Assembly (NCBI RefSeq): GCF_018275325.1
Contig: NZ_JAGVQR010000001.1
Span: 806,001-870,000 of the forward strand
Direction of reading: 5' to 3'
Length of the DNA: 64,000 nt
From: Nocardioides palaemonis
Lineage (GTDB): Bacteria; Actinomycetota; Actinomycetes; Propionibacteriales; Nocardioidaceae
Below are positions 16,323 through 25,221 of this stretch, piece after piece. The notes under the pieces are model-generated. The model was not told the origin of the DNA. It did no database searches and was given only the letters and a program-made list of their open reading frames with translations. The translations under genes and the position numbers were made by a program. Position 1 is the stretch's first letter. Every line of letters starts with the position of its first letter.

Positions 16323-17546
16323 TCAGATCTCGTCGTCGACGTACGTCGGCGCGGCCACCCGCCAGCCGGCGAGCGCGAGCGGCACCGAGGTCAGCGCGAG
16401 CAGCACCAGCACCAGCGACCAGCCGCCGGTCGCGTCGTGCAGCAGCCCGACGGCGAAGGGCCCGATCGCGGCGAGCGCGTAGCCGACCGGCTGCACGAAG
16501 CCGGAGAGCTGGGCGGTCACCGAGGGGTGACGTGTGCGCGCGGTGATCAGCGCGATCGCCGTGGGGAAGGCCAGGCCGGACAGGCCGAGCAGGAGCGCCC
16601 AGAGCCACGGGACGGTCGCCGGGGCGACCAGCAGGCCGGCGTACCCGAGGGCGAGCAGCACCCCGAACGACACCGTCAGCGGGCGCAGGCCGCGCCCCCG
16701 GGCGATCACCGTCGGCATCGCGAGCGCGCCGAGGATGCCGACGCTCGAGAGCAGCGCCTGCAGGGCTCCGGCGTGCGACGCGGACAGCCCGGCGTCGCGG
16801 TAGATCTGCGGGAGCCAGCCGAACTGGACGTACGCGTGCATCGACTGCACGCCGAACAGGACGGTGAGCGCGACCGCCGTGGGCGAGTGGACCACCCGGC
16901 CGGACGGCGCCTCGTCGCTGACCTGGTGCTCGGCCGGGGACCGGCGCTCGCGCAGCGCGAGCCAGGCCCACAGCGGCAGGGACACGGCGAGCAGCAGCCC
17001 CCACATGCCCAGCCCGGTCTGCCACGACCCGGTCGCCTCGGTGACCGGCGCGGTGGCCAGCGACCCGATGGTGCCGCCCACGACGAGCCCGGTGCCGTAG
17101 ACGGTCATCAGCACCACGGCGTGTCCGTGCGCCTTGATCCACGCCGGGACGAGGACGTTGCCGACCGCCATGCCGGCGAGGGCGAGCACGGTGAAGAGGA
17201 GGAAGACCGGGACGCTGTCGGTGGTGACCCGCAGCAGCAGGCCGGTCGTCGCGGCGGCGAGGCCGAGCGCGATGCCGACGGTCATGCCGACGCGGCGGGC
17301 GAACGCGACGGCCAGGGCGCCGACCACGCCGAAGCAGAGGCCGGGCAGGCCGGTCATCGCGCCGGCGACCCCGGCGCTCATGCCGAGGCCGTCGCGCACC
17401 TCCTCCAGCACCGGTCCCGGAGACGACGCGCCGGGGCGGAGGTTGACCGAGACCAGGACGACGGCGGCGACCAGGACGGCGTACGGGACGGCCTTCGAGA
17501 CGGTGCGGGGGGAGGTGGTGCGGGGGTCAGCGTCGGGCACGTGCAC
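16323..17546 (-). CDS. MFS transporter, CynX/NimT-like
   Basis: 407 aa, about twelve membrane helices. The start of helix 1 and loop read VSVNLRPGASSPGPVLEEVR, the characteristic opening of the cyanate/2-nitroimidazole transporter group (CynX, NimT). Later helices include GVQSMHAYVQFGWLPQIYRDAGLS, a conserved block of the family. Substrate cannot be assigned. Its 5' end overlaps the end of the upstream DUF3054 gene by 20 bp, so they may be co-transcribed. Confidence 0.85.
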   Translation of the reverse strand: MHVPDADPRTTSPRTVSKAVPYAVLVAAVVLVSVNLRPGASSPGPVLEEVRDGLGMSAGVAGAMTGLPGLCFGVVGALAVAFARRVGMTVGIALGLAAATTGLLLRVTTDSVPVFLLFTVLALAGMAVGNVLVPAWIKAHGHAVVLMTVYGTGLVVGGTIGSLATAPVTEATGSWQTGLGMWGLLLAVSLPLWAWLALRERRSPAEHQVSDEAPSGRVVHSPTAVALTVLFGVQSMHAYVQFGWLPQIYRDAGLSASHAGALQALLSSVGILGALAMPTVIARGRGLRPLTVSFGVLLALGYAGLLVAPATVPWLWALLLGLSGLAFPTAIALITARTRHPSVTAQLSGFVQPVGYALAAIGPFAVGLLHDATGGWSLVLVLLALTSVPLALAGWRVAAPTYVDDEI

Positions 17547-17859
17547 CGAGCCTAGGCGCGAGGAGCAGCACGCCGAGGACGAGGGTCGCGACGACGACGA
17601 ACGACGTCGCGGTGCCCTGGTCGCTCGCGCGGCGCAGCAGCATGCCGCCGACGAGCGCGCCCAGCCAGACCACGACCCCCGACAGGAGTGCCGCCGGCGG
17701 GCGGCGGGTCAGTGCCAGCACGGCCCACGCGAGCAGGGCGCCGGTGAGGAAGGGCCACGCCGTGGTCCACCAGCCGCCGAGGGTCAGCGAGCCGTAGTGG
17801 CTCAGCCGGCCGACGACCGCGAACAGGCCCACCAGGAGGAGGTCGATCAGCAGCCACAT
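17527..17859 (-). CDS. DUF3054-family membrane protein
   Basis: 110 aa, four predicted helices. The first helix and loop, LIDLLLVGLFAVVGRLSHYG, carry the D...FA..GR.SH pattern typical of DUF3054. ATG 17859 was preferred to a GTG at 17877 because the protein then begins at the conserved hydrophobic helix. Function unknown. Precedes and overlaps the MFS transporter gene. Confidence 0.78.
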   Translation of the reverse strand: MWLLIDLLLVGLFAVVGRLSHYGSLTLGGWWTTAWPFLTGALLAWAVLALTRRPPAALLSGVVVWLGALVGGMLLRRASDQGTATSFVVVATLVLGVLLLAPRLGARARR

Positions 17860-17897
17860 GGCATCGAGCCTAGGCACCCCGGGGCTAGGGTCGGGCC

Positions 17898-19181
17898 ATG
17901 AGGTCCACGGTCCACTGGGGGGTGGCCCACGGCCTGCCCACGCTGATCCTGCGCCGGGCCGCCGACCGGGGCGACCTGCACGCCCGACTGGTGCGGACCG
18001 GGGGCAGGGGCAGCGAGGCGTTCGACCTCGTCGAGGAGATCCGCGCGCGCGGGCCGCTCTACCGCTCGCAGCTCGGCTACGTCGCCACCAGCCACGCGAC
18101 GGTGCGCGAGGTGCTGACCAGCGACGACTTCCGGACCGGCTTCCCGACCGACCAGGGCCCGATCGGCCGGGTCGCCCGCTGGGCGGCGCCGCGCACCCTC
18201 CACCCGGTCGAGCCGCCGTCGCTGCTGGTCACGGAGCCGCCCGACCACACCCGCTACCGCCGGTTGGTCACGCGGGTGTTCACGATGCGGGCGGTCGACC
18301 GGCTGCGCGAGCGCACCGAGGAGATCGCGGCCGGACTGCTCGACGACCTCGAGCCGCGCGCTCACGACGAGGTGGACCTCGTCGAGTCCTACTGCTCCCT
18401 GCTGCCCGTCACGGTCATCGCGGAGATCCTCGGCGTGCCCGAGGCCGAGCGCGCCCGGGTGCTCGACTTCGGCTCCGCCGCTGCTCCCAGCCTCGACTTC
18501 GGGCTCGGCCTGCGCCGCTACCGCTCGGTCTCGCGGGCGCTCGCGCAGTTCGACACGTGGCTCGGGCAGCACCTCGAGCAGCTGCACCGCTCGCCGGGCG
18601 ACGACCTGCTCAGCGAGCTGGTGGCCGTCCGCGACGAGGGGCGCGGCCTCGACGAGACCGAGCTCAAGGCGACCGCGGGCCTGGTGCTCGCGGCCGGCTT
18701 CGAGACGACCGTCAACCTGCTCGGCAACGGCATCGCCCTGCTGCACGACCACCCCGGGGAGCGCGCCCGCGTCGGCGCCGATCCGTCGCTGTGGCCCAAC
18801 GTCGTCGAGGAGGCGCTGCGGCTCGACCCGCCGGTGCTGCTGACCGCCCGGATGGCCCAGCGCGACACCGAGCTGGCCGGGACGACCGTGCGCGCGGGCT
18901 CGATGGTGACCGCGGTGCTCGGCGGGGCCAACCGGGACCCGGAGGTGTTTCCCGACCCGCTGCGCTTCGACGTCGCCCGCGCGAACGCCCGCGACCACAT
19001 CGCGTTCTCCTCCGGGCGGCACCACTGCCTCGGCGCCCAGCTCGCCCGGATGGAGGGCGACGTGGGGCTGCGCACGATCTGGGAGCGCTACCCCGACCTG
19101 CGCCTCGAGCCGGGCGCGCGGCGGCGCGAGACCCGCATCCTGCGCGGCTTCGAGCGGCTGCCGGCGACCCTGCGGCCCTGA
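17898..19181 (+). CDS. Cytochrome P450
   Basis: 427-aa soluble bacterial P450. I-helix oxygen-binding motif AGFETTVNLLGNG (about residues 265-277), K-helix E-x-x-R in EALRLDPPVLL, and heme-cysteine loop FSSGRHHCLGAQLARMEG (about 370-387). Substrate unknown. No ferredoxin or ferredoxin reductase is adjacent; the only ferredoxin in the window, fdxA, lies 9 kb away. Monocistronic, divergent from the DUF3054/MFS pair. Confidence 0.93.
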   Translation: MRSTVHWGVAHGLPTLILRRAADRGDLHARLVRTGGRGSEAFDLVEEIRARGPLYRSQLGYVATSHATVREVLTSDDFRTGFPTDQGPIGRVARWAAPRTLHPVEPPSLLVTEPPDHTRYRRLVTRVFTMRAVDRLRERTEEIAAGLLDDLEPRAHDEVDLVESYCSLLPVTVIAEILGVPEAERARVLDFGSAAAPSLDFGLGLRRYRSVSRALAQFDTWLGQHLEQLHRSPGDDLLSELVAVRDEGRGLDETELKATAGLVLAAGFETTVNLLGNGIALLHDHPGERARVGADPSLWPNVVEEALRLDPPVLLTARMAQRDTELAGTTVRAGSMVTAVLGGANRDPEVFPDPLRFDVARANARDHIAFSSGRHHCLGAQLARMEGDVGLRTIWERYPDLRLEPGARRRETRILRGFERLPATLRP

Positions 19182-19196
19182 GACGTCACGGACGCG

Positions 19197-20327
19197 TCAG
19201 TCGAAGCGGCGGCGGTCCATCGAGACGATCCAGCGCCGCCGCGGGTGCTCGGTGACCGACCAGAGCCGGTCGGTCGACGGCCACCAGCTCAGGTCCTCCG
19301 GACCCATCGGCAGCGCCCACCGGTGCACGCGCATCGAGCCGGGCTCGCCCGCACAGACCGAGCCGGGCATCCACGGCCCGCGCGACACGGTCACGTGGTA
19401 GCGACCCTCGGCGAGGACGGCGCCCTGCATCTGCCGCACGCCACCGTCGTCGATCGCCAGCGGCCGGGAGAACCCGTCGTCGCCGGTGGCCAGCTGCCCG
19501 GTCGCGGGGTCGAGCGGGAAGCGGGCGAGCCGGGTCGTGGCGCCGGCCTTGAGGGCGTACTCGCCGGCCACGAGCGCCGGCGGCGTCGAGCGCCGGTCGA
19601 GCGACAGGAACGAGTAGCGCAGCCGCTCCTGCCCCTCGTCGGTGTGGGCGCGGTAGGTGAAGCGCACCGGCAGGACGTAGCGGTGGCCGTAGGAGTGGAG
19701 CGTGCGCCCCTCGATGCCGAAGCGGTCGGGGTGGTCGTCGTCGCCCGGCACCCGCATGATGTCGTCGACGCGGGCGGTCACGAAGCCGCGGCTGGTGGCC
19801 GCGACGTGGAGGTAGGGCCCGGCCCACACGATGCCGCCGGCGTGGATGTTCATCGGCTCGAGCGTCAGCGAGCCGTCCTCGTCGAACGCCGCCTGGACGA
19901 GCAGCACGTGGCGGTAGCGCCGCGAGTCGAGGTCGACGAAGGTGACCCGCGAGCCGCGCTTCACCCCGTCCTTCCCGGTCGAGTACCACGTGGTGACGAG
20001 CACCCGCCGCCCGTCGACGTCCTCGGTGTCGGAGGCGTCGGCGCTGGTCGAGATGCCCTGCGGGTACCACGCCTCGTCGCGCTCGTCGTAGCGGTCCCAG
20101 CGGTACGCCTCGCGCACCGCCCGCCCGAGCAGCCGCGGCACCACCCGCGCCCGGCGCAGCGGCCAGCGCAGGTCGTCGAGCAGGCCGCCGAGGCCCGTCG
20201 GCTCGCCGAGCAGGTCCGCGAGGGCCGCGATCTCGCGCACGTCCTCGTCGGTGCGCTCGAGGTGCAGCCCCTCGACGTACGCCGGCTCGCCCGCGGTCGG
20301 CCCGGTCCACCCGCCTGATGGCTCCAT
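19197..20327 (-). CDS. Conserved hypothetical protein, beta-rich
   Basis: 376 aa, no signal peptide, no recognised domain. After a helical N terminus (about residues 1-75) it reads as repeated short strands with alternating aromatic and charged residues, such as RVLVTTWYSTGKDGVKRGSR, YLHVAATSRGFVTARVDD and YRYVLP-type strands, suggesting a beta-propeller or beta-sandwich. ATG at 20327 was chosen as the first start after the divergent upstream region; longer in-frame starts exist but run into a repeat-like spacer. Function unknown. Confidence 0.6.
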   Translation of the reverse strand: MEPSGGWTGPTAGEPAYVEGLHLERTDEDVREIAALADLLGEPTGLGGLLDDLRWPLRRARVVPRLLGRAVREAYRWDRYDERDEAWYPQGISTSADASDTEDVDGRRVLVTTWYSTGKDGVKRGSRVTFVDLDSRRYRHVLLVQAAFDEDGSLTLEPMNIHAGGIVWAGPYLHVAATSRGFVTARVDDIMRVPGDDDHPDRFGIEGRTLHSYGHRYVLPVRFTYRAHTDEGQERLRYSFLSLDRRSTPPALVAGEYALKAGATTRLARFPLDPATGQLATGDDGFSRPLAIDDGGVRQMQGAVLAEGRYHVTVSRGPWMPGSVCAGEPGSMRVHRWALPMGPEDLSWWPSTDRLWSVTEHPRRRWIVSMDRRRFD

Positions 20328-20536
20328 GGAGCCGACCCTAGCGACGCGCCCTTTCCCGCTGCCCCACCCGACGGGACAGGCCCGCGTGGGTGCCGGGTGG
20401 TGACACGCCCTGTGCCGGGTCCCGGCGCCATCGCCCATGCGATCTGACACACCCCGTGCCGCAACGGAGACGGACGGGCCCGAGCATGTGGGCCGGGTCG
20501 TGCCAGGACCGGAGGGCGCAGGGGAGAATGGCCGGC

Positions 20537-20830
20537 GTGAGGGCGATCTTCTTCGACGAGGCCGACGCGCGGGCGGTGGTCGCGCGGCTGGTGGCGGACG
20601 GCTTCGAGGCGCGCGTCGAGCGCGAGCGGCTGGCGGGGGAGGACGACGACGAGGACCACCCGTGGGCGGTGGTCAGCGACGCCCCGGCGTTCATGCTCGA
20701 GGTGCTCGTCGACACCCACGACGGCTGGCTCGACGAGGGCGACGAGCAGGCGGGGGAACACCCGACCCCGCTCGCGCCGTTGGACCTCCCGACGGCACCG
20801 AGGACCGTCAAGCGCCCCGACCTAGGCTGA
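20537..20830 (+). CDS. Small conserved alpha/beta protein
   Basis: 97 aa, beginning VRAIFFDEADARAVVARLV, a beta-alpha unit, then an acidic loop (GEDDDEDHPW) and a second beta-alpha unit. Resembles small ferredoxin-fold regulatory proteins but no family can be named. GTG 20537 has a GGGGAGA site nine bases upstream; ATG 20528 is an alternative adding three residues but too close to that site. Five bases upstream of mshB, so probably in its operon. Confidence 0.6.
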   Translation: MRAIFFDEADARAVVARLVADGFEARVERERLAGEDDDEDHPWAVVSDAPAFMLEVLVDTHDGWLDEGDEQAGEHPTPLAPLDLPTAPRTVKRPDLG

Positions 20831-20835
20831 GGTAC

Positions 20836-21744
20836 ATGTCGCAGAACGACCGCAGGATCCTGCTCGTCCACGCCCACCCCGACGACGAGTGCATCAACAA
20901 CGGCGCCACGATGGCGCGCTACGTCGACGCGGGGGTCGGCGTCACGCTGGTCACCTGCACGGCAGGCGAGATGGGCGAGGTGCTTGTGCCCGCGCTGTCC
21001 CACCTCGCGTACGAGAACGACGGCGGGCTCGGCGAGCACCGCCGCGGCGAGCTCGACGAGGCGATGGCCGTCCTCGGGGTGACCGACCACCGCTTCCTCG
21101 GCGGCTACGGCCGCTTCCACGACTCCGGGATGGCCTGGCACGAGGACGGCCACGCCATCGCGGCGGAGGAGATCCCCGACAACGCCTTCTGGACCGCCGA
21201 CCTCACCGAGGCCGCCGACGAGCTGGTGAAGGTGATCCGCGAGGTCCGCCCGCAGGTGCTGGTGACCTACGACCAGTTCGGCGGCTACGGCCACCCCGAC
21301 CACATCCAGGCCCACCGCGTCGCGATGTACGCCTCCCAGCTCGCCGCCGCGCCGTCGTACCGGCTCGACCTGGGCGAGCCCCACGACGTCGCCAAGATCT
21401 ACTGGACCGCGATGAGCGAGTCGCGGATGCGCGAGAGCCTGCGCCAGCTGCGCGAGTCGGGCGACACCGAGACCTTCAAGGGCATGGAGCCCGACGGCAA
21501 GCTGCCGCCCTTCGTGACCCCCGACGAGCTGATCAGCGCGCGCGTCGACGGCAGCGCCACGGTCCAGCGCAAGATGGACGCGCTGCGCAAGCACGCCACG
21601 CAGGTGGAGCAGGACGGCCACTTCTTCTCGGGCGCCGAGAGCGGCCACTCGTGGTGGTCCGACGAGTACTACCGCCTCGTCAAGGGCACGCCCGGCCCGC
21701 TCGGCGCCGACGGGTTCGAGGAGGACCTCTTCGCCGGCCTGTGA
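20836..21744 (+). CDS. mshB: GlcNAc-Ins deacetylase (mycothiol biosynthesis)
   Basis: 302 aa zinc LmbE-like deacetylase. The metal motif is HAHPDDECINNG at the N terminus; the second metal/catalytic block is FGGYGHPDHIQAH. The segment GVTDHRFLGGYGRFHDSGM and HATQVEQDGHFF match MshB, which removes acetate from GlcNAc-inositol, more closely than the paralogue Mca, which cleaves mycothiol S-conjugates. Acts in the cytoplasm as the deacetylation step before cysteine addition by MshC. Followed with a four-base overlap by a membrane protein gene. Confidence 0.9.
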   Translation: MSQNDRRILLVHAHPDDECINNGATMARYVDAGVGVTLVTCTAGEMGEVLVPALSHLAYENDGGLGEHRRGELDEAMAVLGVTDHRFLGGYGRFHDSGMAWHEDGHAIAAEEIPDNAFWTADLTEAADELVKVIREVRPQVLVTYDQFGGYGHPDHIQAHRVAMYASQLAAAPSYRLDLGEPHDVAKIYWTAMSESRMRESLRQLRESGDTETFKGMEPDGKLPPFVTPDELISARVDGSATVQRKMDALRKHATQVEQDGHFFSGAESGHSWWSDEYYRLVKGTPGPLGADGFEEDLFAGL

Positions 21745-22130
21745 CCCGGCCCGTGAGGAGGCTGGTGGGGACGCTCGGCGCCCTCGTCGTGGGAGCGGTG
21801 TCCGGCGCGGCCGGCACGCTCCTGCACCAGCAGTGGTGGGGGCTCGCGCTGGCCCTCGTCACCGGCGTGGTCGTCACGGCCTGGCTGCCCGCCGGGACCG
21901 TACGCCTCGGCTTCGCGATCGGCTGGTGCGTGCCGGTCGTGCGAGGTGCGCTCGCCCTGCCGTCCGGCGGCTTCCTCGTGGCCGCGAACGCTCCCGGGTG
22001 GTCGTTCCTGGCCGGGTCGGGCGTGCTGCTCGTGACGGCGGTGCTGACCGTCGCGTCGGGCCCGGGACGGCCCCACGAGGGACCGGCCGGCGGCGCCGCG
22101 GATCCCGGATCGCTCGGTCCCGCCTCCTAG
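21741..22130 (+). CDS. DUF6113-like membrane protein
   Basis: 129 aa with four hydrophobic segments starting LVGTLGALVVGAVSGAAGTL; HQQWWGLALALVTG and an intramembrane GWCVPVVRG follow. This resembles the DUF6113 proteins encoded next to mshB in other actinobacteria. GTG start overlaps the mshB stop (GTGA), so it is translated with mshB. Function unknown. Confidence 0.7.
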   Translation: MTRPVRRLVGTLGALVVGAVSGAAGTLLHQQWWGLALALVTGVVVTAWLPAGTVRLGFAIGWCVPVVRGALALPSGGFLVAANAPGWSFLAGSGVLLVTAVLTVASGPGRPHEGPAGGAADPGSLGPAS

Positions 22131-22139
22131 AATCGCCGC

Positions 22140-23891
22140 GTGCCGAAGAACCCCAGCAAGTCCGCAGAGCCCCGTGACCGGGCGGGCGCGTCCGTCGTCG
22201 GATGGCTCCTGGTCGGGCTGGTCGTGCTCTTCGGCGGGTCCTACGCGGCCGCCCACTACGTCGCCGGCGACCGCGTGCCGCGCGGCACCACGGTCTCCGG
22301 CGTGGACATCGGCGGGCACCCGCAGGGCGAGGCCGCCGAGCGCCTCCAGGCCGGCCTGGCCGACAAGGTCGCCCGCGACATCACCACCACGGTCGACGGC
22401 CAGCCGGTGTCGATCGACCCGGCGGCCGCCGGCCTCGACGTCGACTACGACGCGTCGGTCGCGGAGGCCGGCGGCGAGAGCACCTGGGACCCGGTCCGGC
22501 TCTGGAACTACTTCACCGGTGGAGACGCCACCGAGGCCGAGGTGGTCGTCGACGACACGGCCTACAACGCCTACCTCACGACGCTCGACGACCAGCACGG
22601 CGAGGCGGCGGTCGACGGCGCAGTCGCCTTCGAGGGCGGTGAGATCACCCGGACCCCCGCGGTGACCGGTCGTGCGCTCGACCCGGCCGACACGCTGGCC
22701 GCCCTGCGCGCGGCGTACCTCGCCGACGAGCCGGGCACGGTCGAGCTCGAGACGACCGACGTGGTCCCGGCGATCGACGACACGGACGTCCAGGCGGCGC
22801 TCGACTCGTTCGCCTCACCCGCCGTCGCGGCGCCGGTCACCATCGACTTCCAGGGCTCGTCGGTCAAGGTCTTCCCGAAGGACTACGCCGCCGCGCTCAG
22901 CCTGGTGCCCACCGACGGCACGCTGGTGCCGACCCTCGACCCGGCGAAGCTCGCCGAGGTGGTCGGCGCGAAGGTCACCACCGGCGCCCCGGTCGACGCG
23001 AGCGTCCAGCTCGTCGACGGTCGCCCGCAGGTGGTGCCGGCCAAGCCCGGCGTCACCTTCGACCAGGCACAGCTCGAGGCCGGCTTCCTCGACGTCGTGG
23101 CCCAGCCCCAGGGCCAGCGCACGCTCGCGCTCGACGCCCAGGTCGCGCAGCCGGAGTTCACGACCAAGCAGGCCCGGGCGCTGAAGGTGAAGGAGAAGGT
23201 CTCCAGCTTCACGACCTACTTCCCCTACGCGGAGTACCGCAACGTCAACATCGGTCGCGCGGCCGAGCTCATCAACGGGACGCTGCTCGAGCCGGGGGAG
23301 ACCTTCTCGCTCAACGACACCGTGGGCGAGCGCACCGAGGCCAACGGCTTCACCGAGGGCTACATCATCAACGACGGCATCCTCGTCCAGGACCTCGGCG
23401 GCGGCGTCTCGCAGATGGCGACCACGACGTTCAACGCGATGTTCTTCGCCGGGCTCGAGGACGTCGAGCACAAGCCGCACTCGTTCTACATCGACCGCTA
23501 CCCGGTCGGTCGCGAGGCGACCGTGGCGTGGGGCGCGGTCGACCTGCGCTTCACCAACGACACCCCCTACGGCGTGCTGATCCAGGCCGACGTGACGCCG
23601 TCGACCCCGTCGTCGTCGGGCGTGGCGACGGTGAGCATGTGGTCCACCAAGTGGTGGGACGTCACGACCACGACCGGCGAGCGGCACAACCCGACCCAGC
23701 CGAAGACGCGGCGCATCGACACGCTGAAGTGTCACCCCAACACCGGCTTCGGCGGCTTCGACATCGACGTGGTCCGCTACTTCCGGCCGGTCGGCGCCAA
23801 CACCGAGCAGCGTGACCCCGAGACGTTCAGCACGACCTACATCCCCAGCGACACCGTCATCTGCACCAACCCCGACGCCACCGACGGCTGA
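22140..23891 (+). CDS. VanW family cell-wall protein
   Basis: 583 aa, anchored by one N-terminal helix (about residues 18-40, VVGWLLVGLVVLFGGSYAAA). Two peptidoglycan-binding-like (PG_binding_4/YoaR) repeats span about 50-340, including TTVSGVDIGGHPQGEAAERL. The C-terminal VanW domain contains FSLNDTVGERTEANGF, DLGGGVSQMATTTFNAMF and YPVGREATVAWGAVDLRF. Members occur in vancomycin clusters and widely as wall-associated proteins without known reaction. GTG start nine bases after the preceding gene. Confidence 0.92.
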   Translation: MPKNPSKSAEPRDRAGASVVGWLLVGLVVLFGGSYAAAHYVAGDRVPRGTTVSGVDIGGHPQGEAAERLQAGLADKVARDITTTVDGQPVSIDPAAAGLDVDYDASVAEAGGESTWDPVRLWNYFTGGDATEAEVVVDDTAYNAYLTTLDDQHGEAAVDGAVAFEGGEITRTPAVTGRALDPADTLAALRAAYLADEPGTVELETTDVVPAIDDTDVQAALDSFASPAVAAPVTIDFQGSSVKVFPKDYAAALSLVPTDGTLVPTLDPAKLAEVVGAKVTTGAPVDASVQLVDGRPQVVPAKPGVTFDQAQLEAGFLDVVAQPQGQRTLALDAQVAQPEFTTKQARALKVKEKVSSFTTYFPYAEYRNVNIGRAAELINGTLLEPGETFSLNDTVGERTEANGFTEGYIINDGILVQDLGGGVSQMATTTFNAMFFAGLEDVEHKPHSFYIDRYPVGREATVAWGAVDLRFTNDTPYGVLIQADVTPSTPSSSGVATVSMWSTKWWDVTTTTGERHNPTQPKTRRIDTLKCHPNTGFGGFDIDVVRYFRPVGANTEQRDPETFSTTYIPSDTVICTNPDATDG

Positions 23892-23919
23892 GCCGCCGGC
23901 GACCTCCCCGTCACGAGAC

Positions 23920-25221
23920 CTACGGCGCCAGCCGGTGCAGGTCGCGCGGGAACGGCGTCACCTCGCGGACGTTCGCGGCCTCCACGAGCCGGCCGACCCA
24001 GCGCTCGAGGCCGATCGCGAAGCCACCGTGCGGCGGCATCCCGTGCCGGAACGCCTGGAGGTACGCCGCCTGCGTCTCCGGGTCCTCGCCGCGCGCGAGC
24101 AGCGCCGCCTCGTAGTCGCCCGCGCGGTGCAGCCGCTGCCCGCCGGTGACCAGCTCGAGGCCGCGGAAGAGCAGGTCGAAGCTGTTGCTGTGCTCGGTGG
24201 TCGAGGTGCGAGCGGAGCGAGCCTCGAAACCACTGCCCGTCCACGGATGCGTGTAGAACGGCCGCTTCGCCATCGGGTAGCCCTCGACCGCGACGAAGTC
24301 GCTGCCGTGCTCGGCCAGCGCCCAGGCGCCGAGGGCGCGCTCGTGCTCGGGTGCCAGGTCGGGCTCGTCGGCCGGTGCACCGACCAGCGCGAGGGCGTCG
24401 GCGAAGTGGATCACCGGGATCTCCGCCGGCACGACCGGCACCCGCGCGCCGGTGCGGGCGACGGCGTCGTCCCGGCCGGAGACGGCCGCCACCATGCCGG
24501 CGAGCACCTCGCGCAGCACCGCCAGCACGTCGCGGTGGTCGCGCACGAAGCCGAGCTCGACGTCGAGCGAGCGGTACTCCGCGAGGTGGCGCACCGTGTC
24601 GTGCGGCTCGGCGCGGAAGACCGGCCCGACCTCGTAGACGCGCTCGAAGACGCCGACCATCTGCTGCTTGTAGAACTGGGGGCTCTGCGCGAGGTAGGCC
24701 GGGCGGCCGAAGTAGTCGACCTCGAAGACCGACGACCCCGACTCCGTCGCGGTCCCGACCAGCTTGGGCGTGGCGATCTCGGTGAAGCCGAGCCCGTCGA
24801 GGGTGCTGCGGAAGCCCTGCAGGGACGCGGCGGCGAGCTCCCAGCGGGCGCGCTGGGCGGGGTGGCGCCACAGCACCGGCGCGTGGTCGAGCAGGGTCGG
24901 CAGCGAGACGTCGAGAGCCGGACGCCACAGCTCGGCCGGCGGGGTGAGCGCGTCGTCGGTCAGCGCCTCGACCACCGCCGAGGTGACCTCGACGCCGCCG
25001 GGCGCCTGCTCGTTGGCGGTCGCGGTGCCGGTGACCCGGACCGTCGTCTCCTCGGGCGGCACGGCGTCGCCGGCCGGCAGCACCACCTGGGCCAGGCCGC
25101 TGCGGTCGCGCAGCACGAGGAAGGTGACCCGCGCCAGCTCGCGGCGGCGGTGCACCCAGCCCTCGAGGACGACCTCCGTCCCGGGCGTCGCGGCGGTCAG
25201 GTCGTGGCAGAGCGTTCTCAT
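23920..25221 (-). CDS. aspS: Aspartyl-tRNA synthetase, archaeal/eukaryal type
   Basis: 433 aa, far shorter than the ~590-aa bacterial AspRS and lacking the bacterial GAD insertion. N-terminal OB-fold (about residues 15-100, VVLEGWVHRRRELARVTFLV); class II motifs appear as GFTEIATPKLVG, motif 2 YEVGPVFRAEPHDTVRHLAEY, and motif 3 GGFAIGLERWVGRLV. Proteins of this type are often non-discriminating, charging tRNA-Asn with Asp for amidation; that is possible here but not shown. Residues about 328-343 are an insertion encoded by a short palindromic element, in place of a much shorter loop. GGAGG before ATG is masked by the T-box leader hairpin. Confidence 0.92.
   Translation of the reverse strand: MRTLCHDLTAATPGTEVVLEGWVHRRRELARVTFLVLRDRSGLAQVVLPAGDAVPPEETTVRVTGTATANEQAPGGVEVTSAVVEALTDDALTPPAELWRPALDVSLPTLLDHAPVLWRHPAQRARWELAAASLQGFRSTLDGLGFTEIATPKLVGTATESGSSVFEVDYFGRPAYLAQSPQFYKQQMVGVFERVYEVGPVFRAEPHDTVRHLAEYRSLDVELGFVRDHRDVLAVLREVLAGMVAAVSGRDDAVARTGARVPVVPAEIPVIHFADALALVGAPADEPDLAPEHERALGAWALAEHGSDFVAVEGYPMAKRPFYTHPWTGSGFEARSARTSTTEHSNSFDLLFRGLELVTGGQRLHRAGDYEAALLARGEDPETQAAYLQAFRHGMPPHGGFAIGLERWVGRLVEAANVREVTPFPRDLHRLAP
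24196..24233. repeat. Palindromic element inside aspS
   Basis: Outer arms GTGGT/ACCAC and inner arms TCGAGG/CCTCGA around a GCGAGCGGAGCGAGC core. It is in frame with aspS and encodes GFEARSARTSTT on the minus strand. Related by its GGTTTCGAG-type ends to the copies at 27718, 37783 and 39048. Confidence 0.8.

Noticed and set aside
16072-17142. 356-codon minus-strand frame covering part of the MFS gene
   Set aside because: Out of frame with the transporter, Arg-rich and without hydrophobic helices or domains.
17898-19181. P450 as part of a secondary-metabolite cluster
   Set aside because: Neighbours are a transporter, a DUF3054 protein and mshB; there are no synthases, tailoring enzymes or redox partners nearby.
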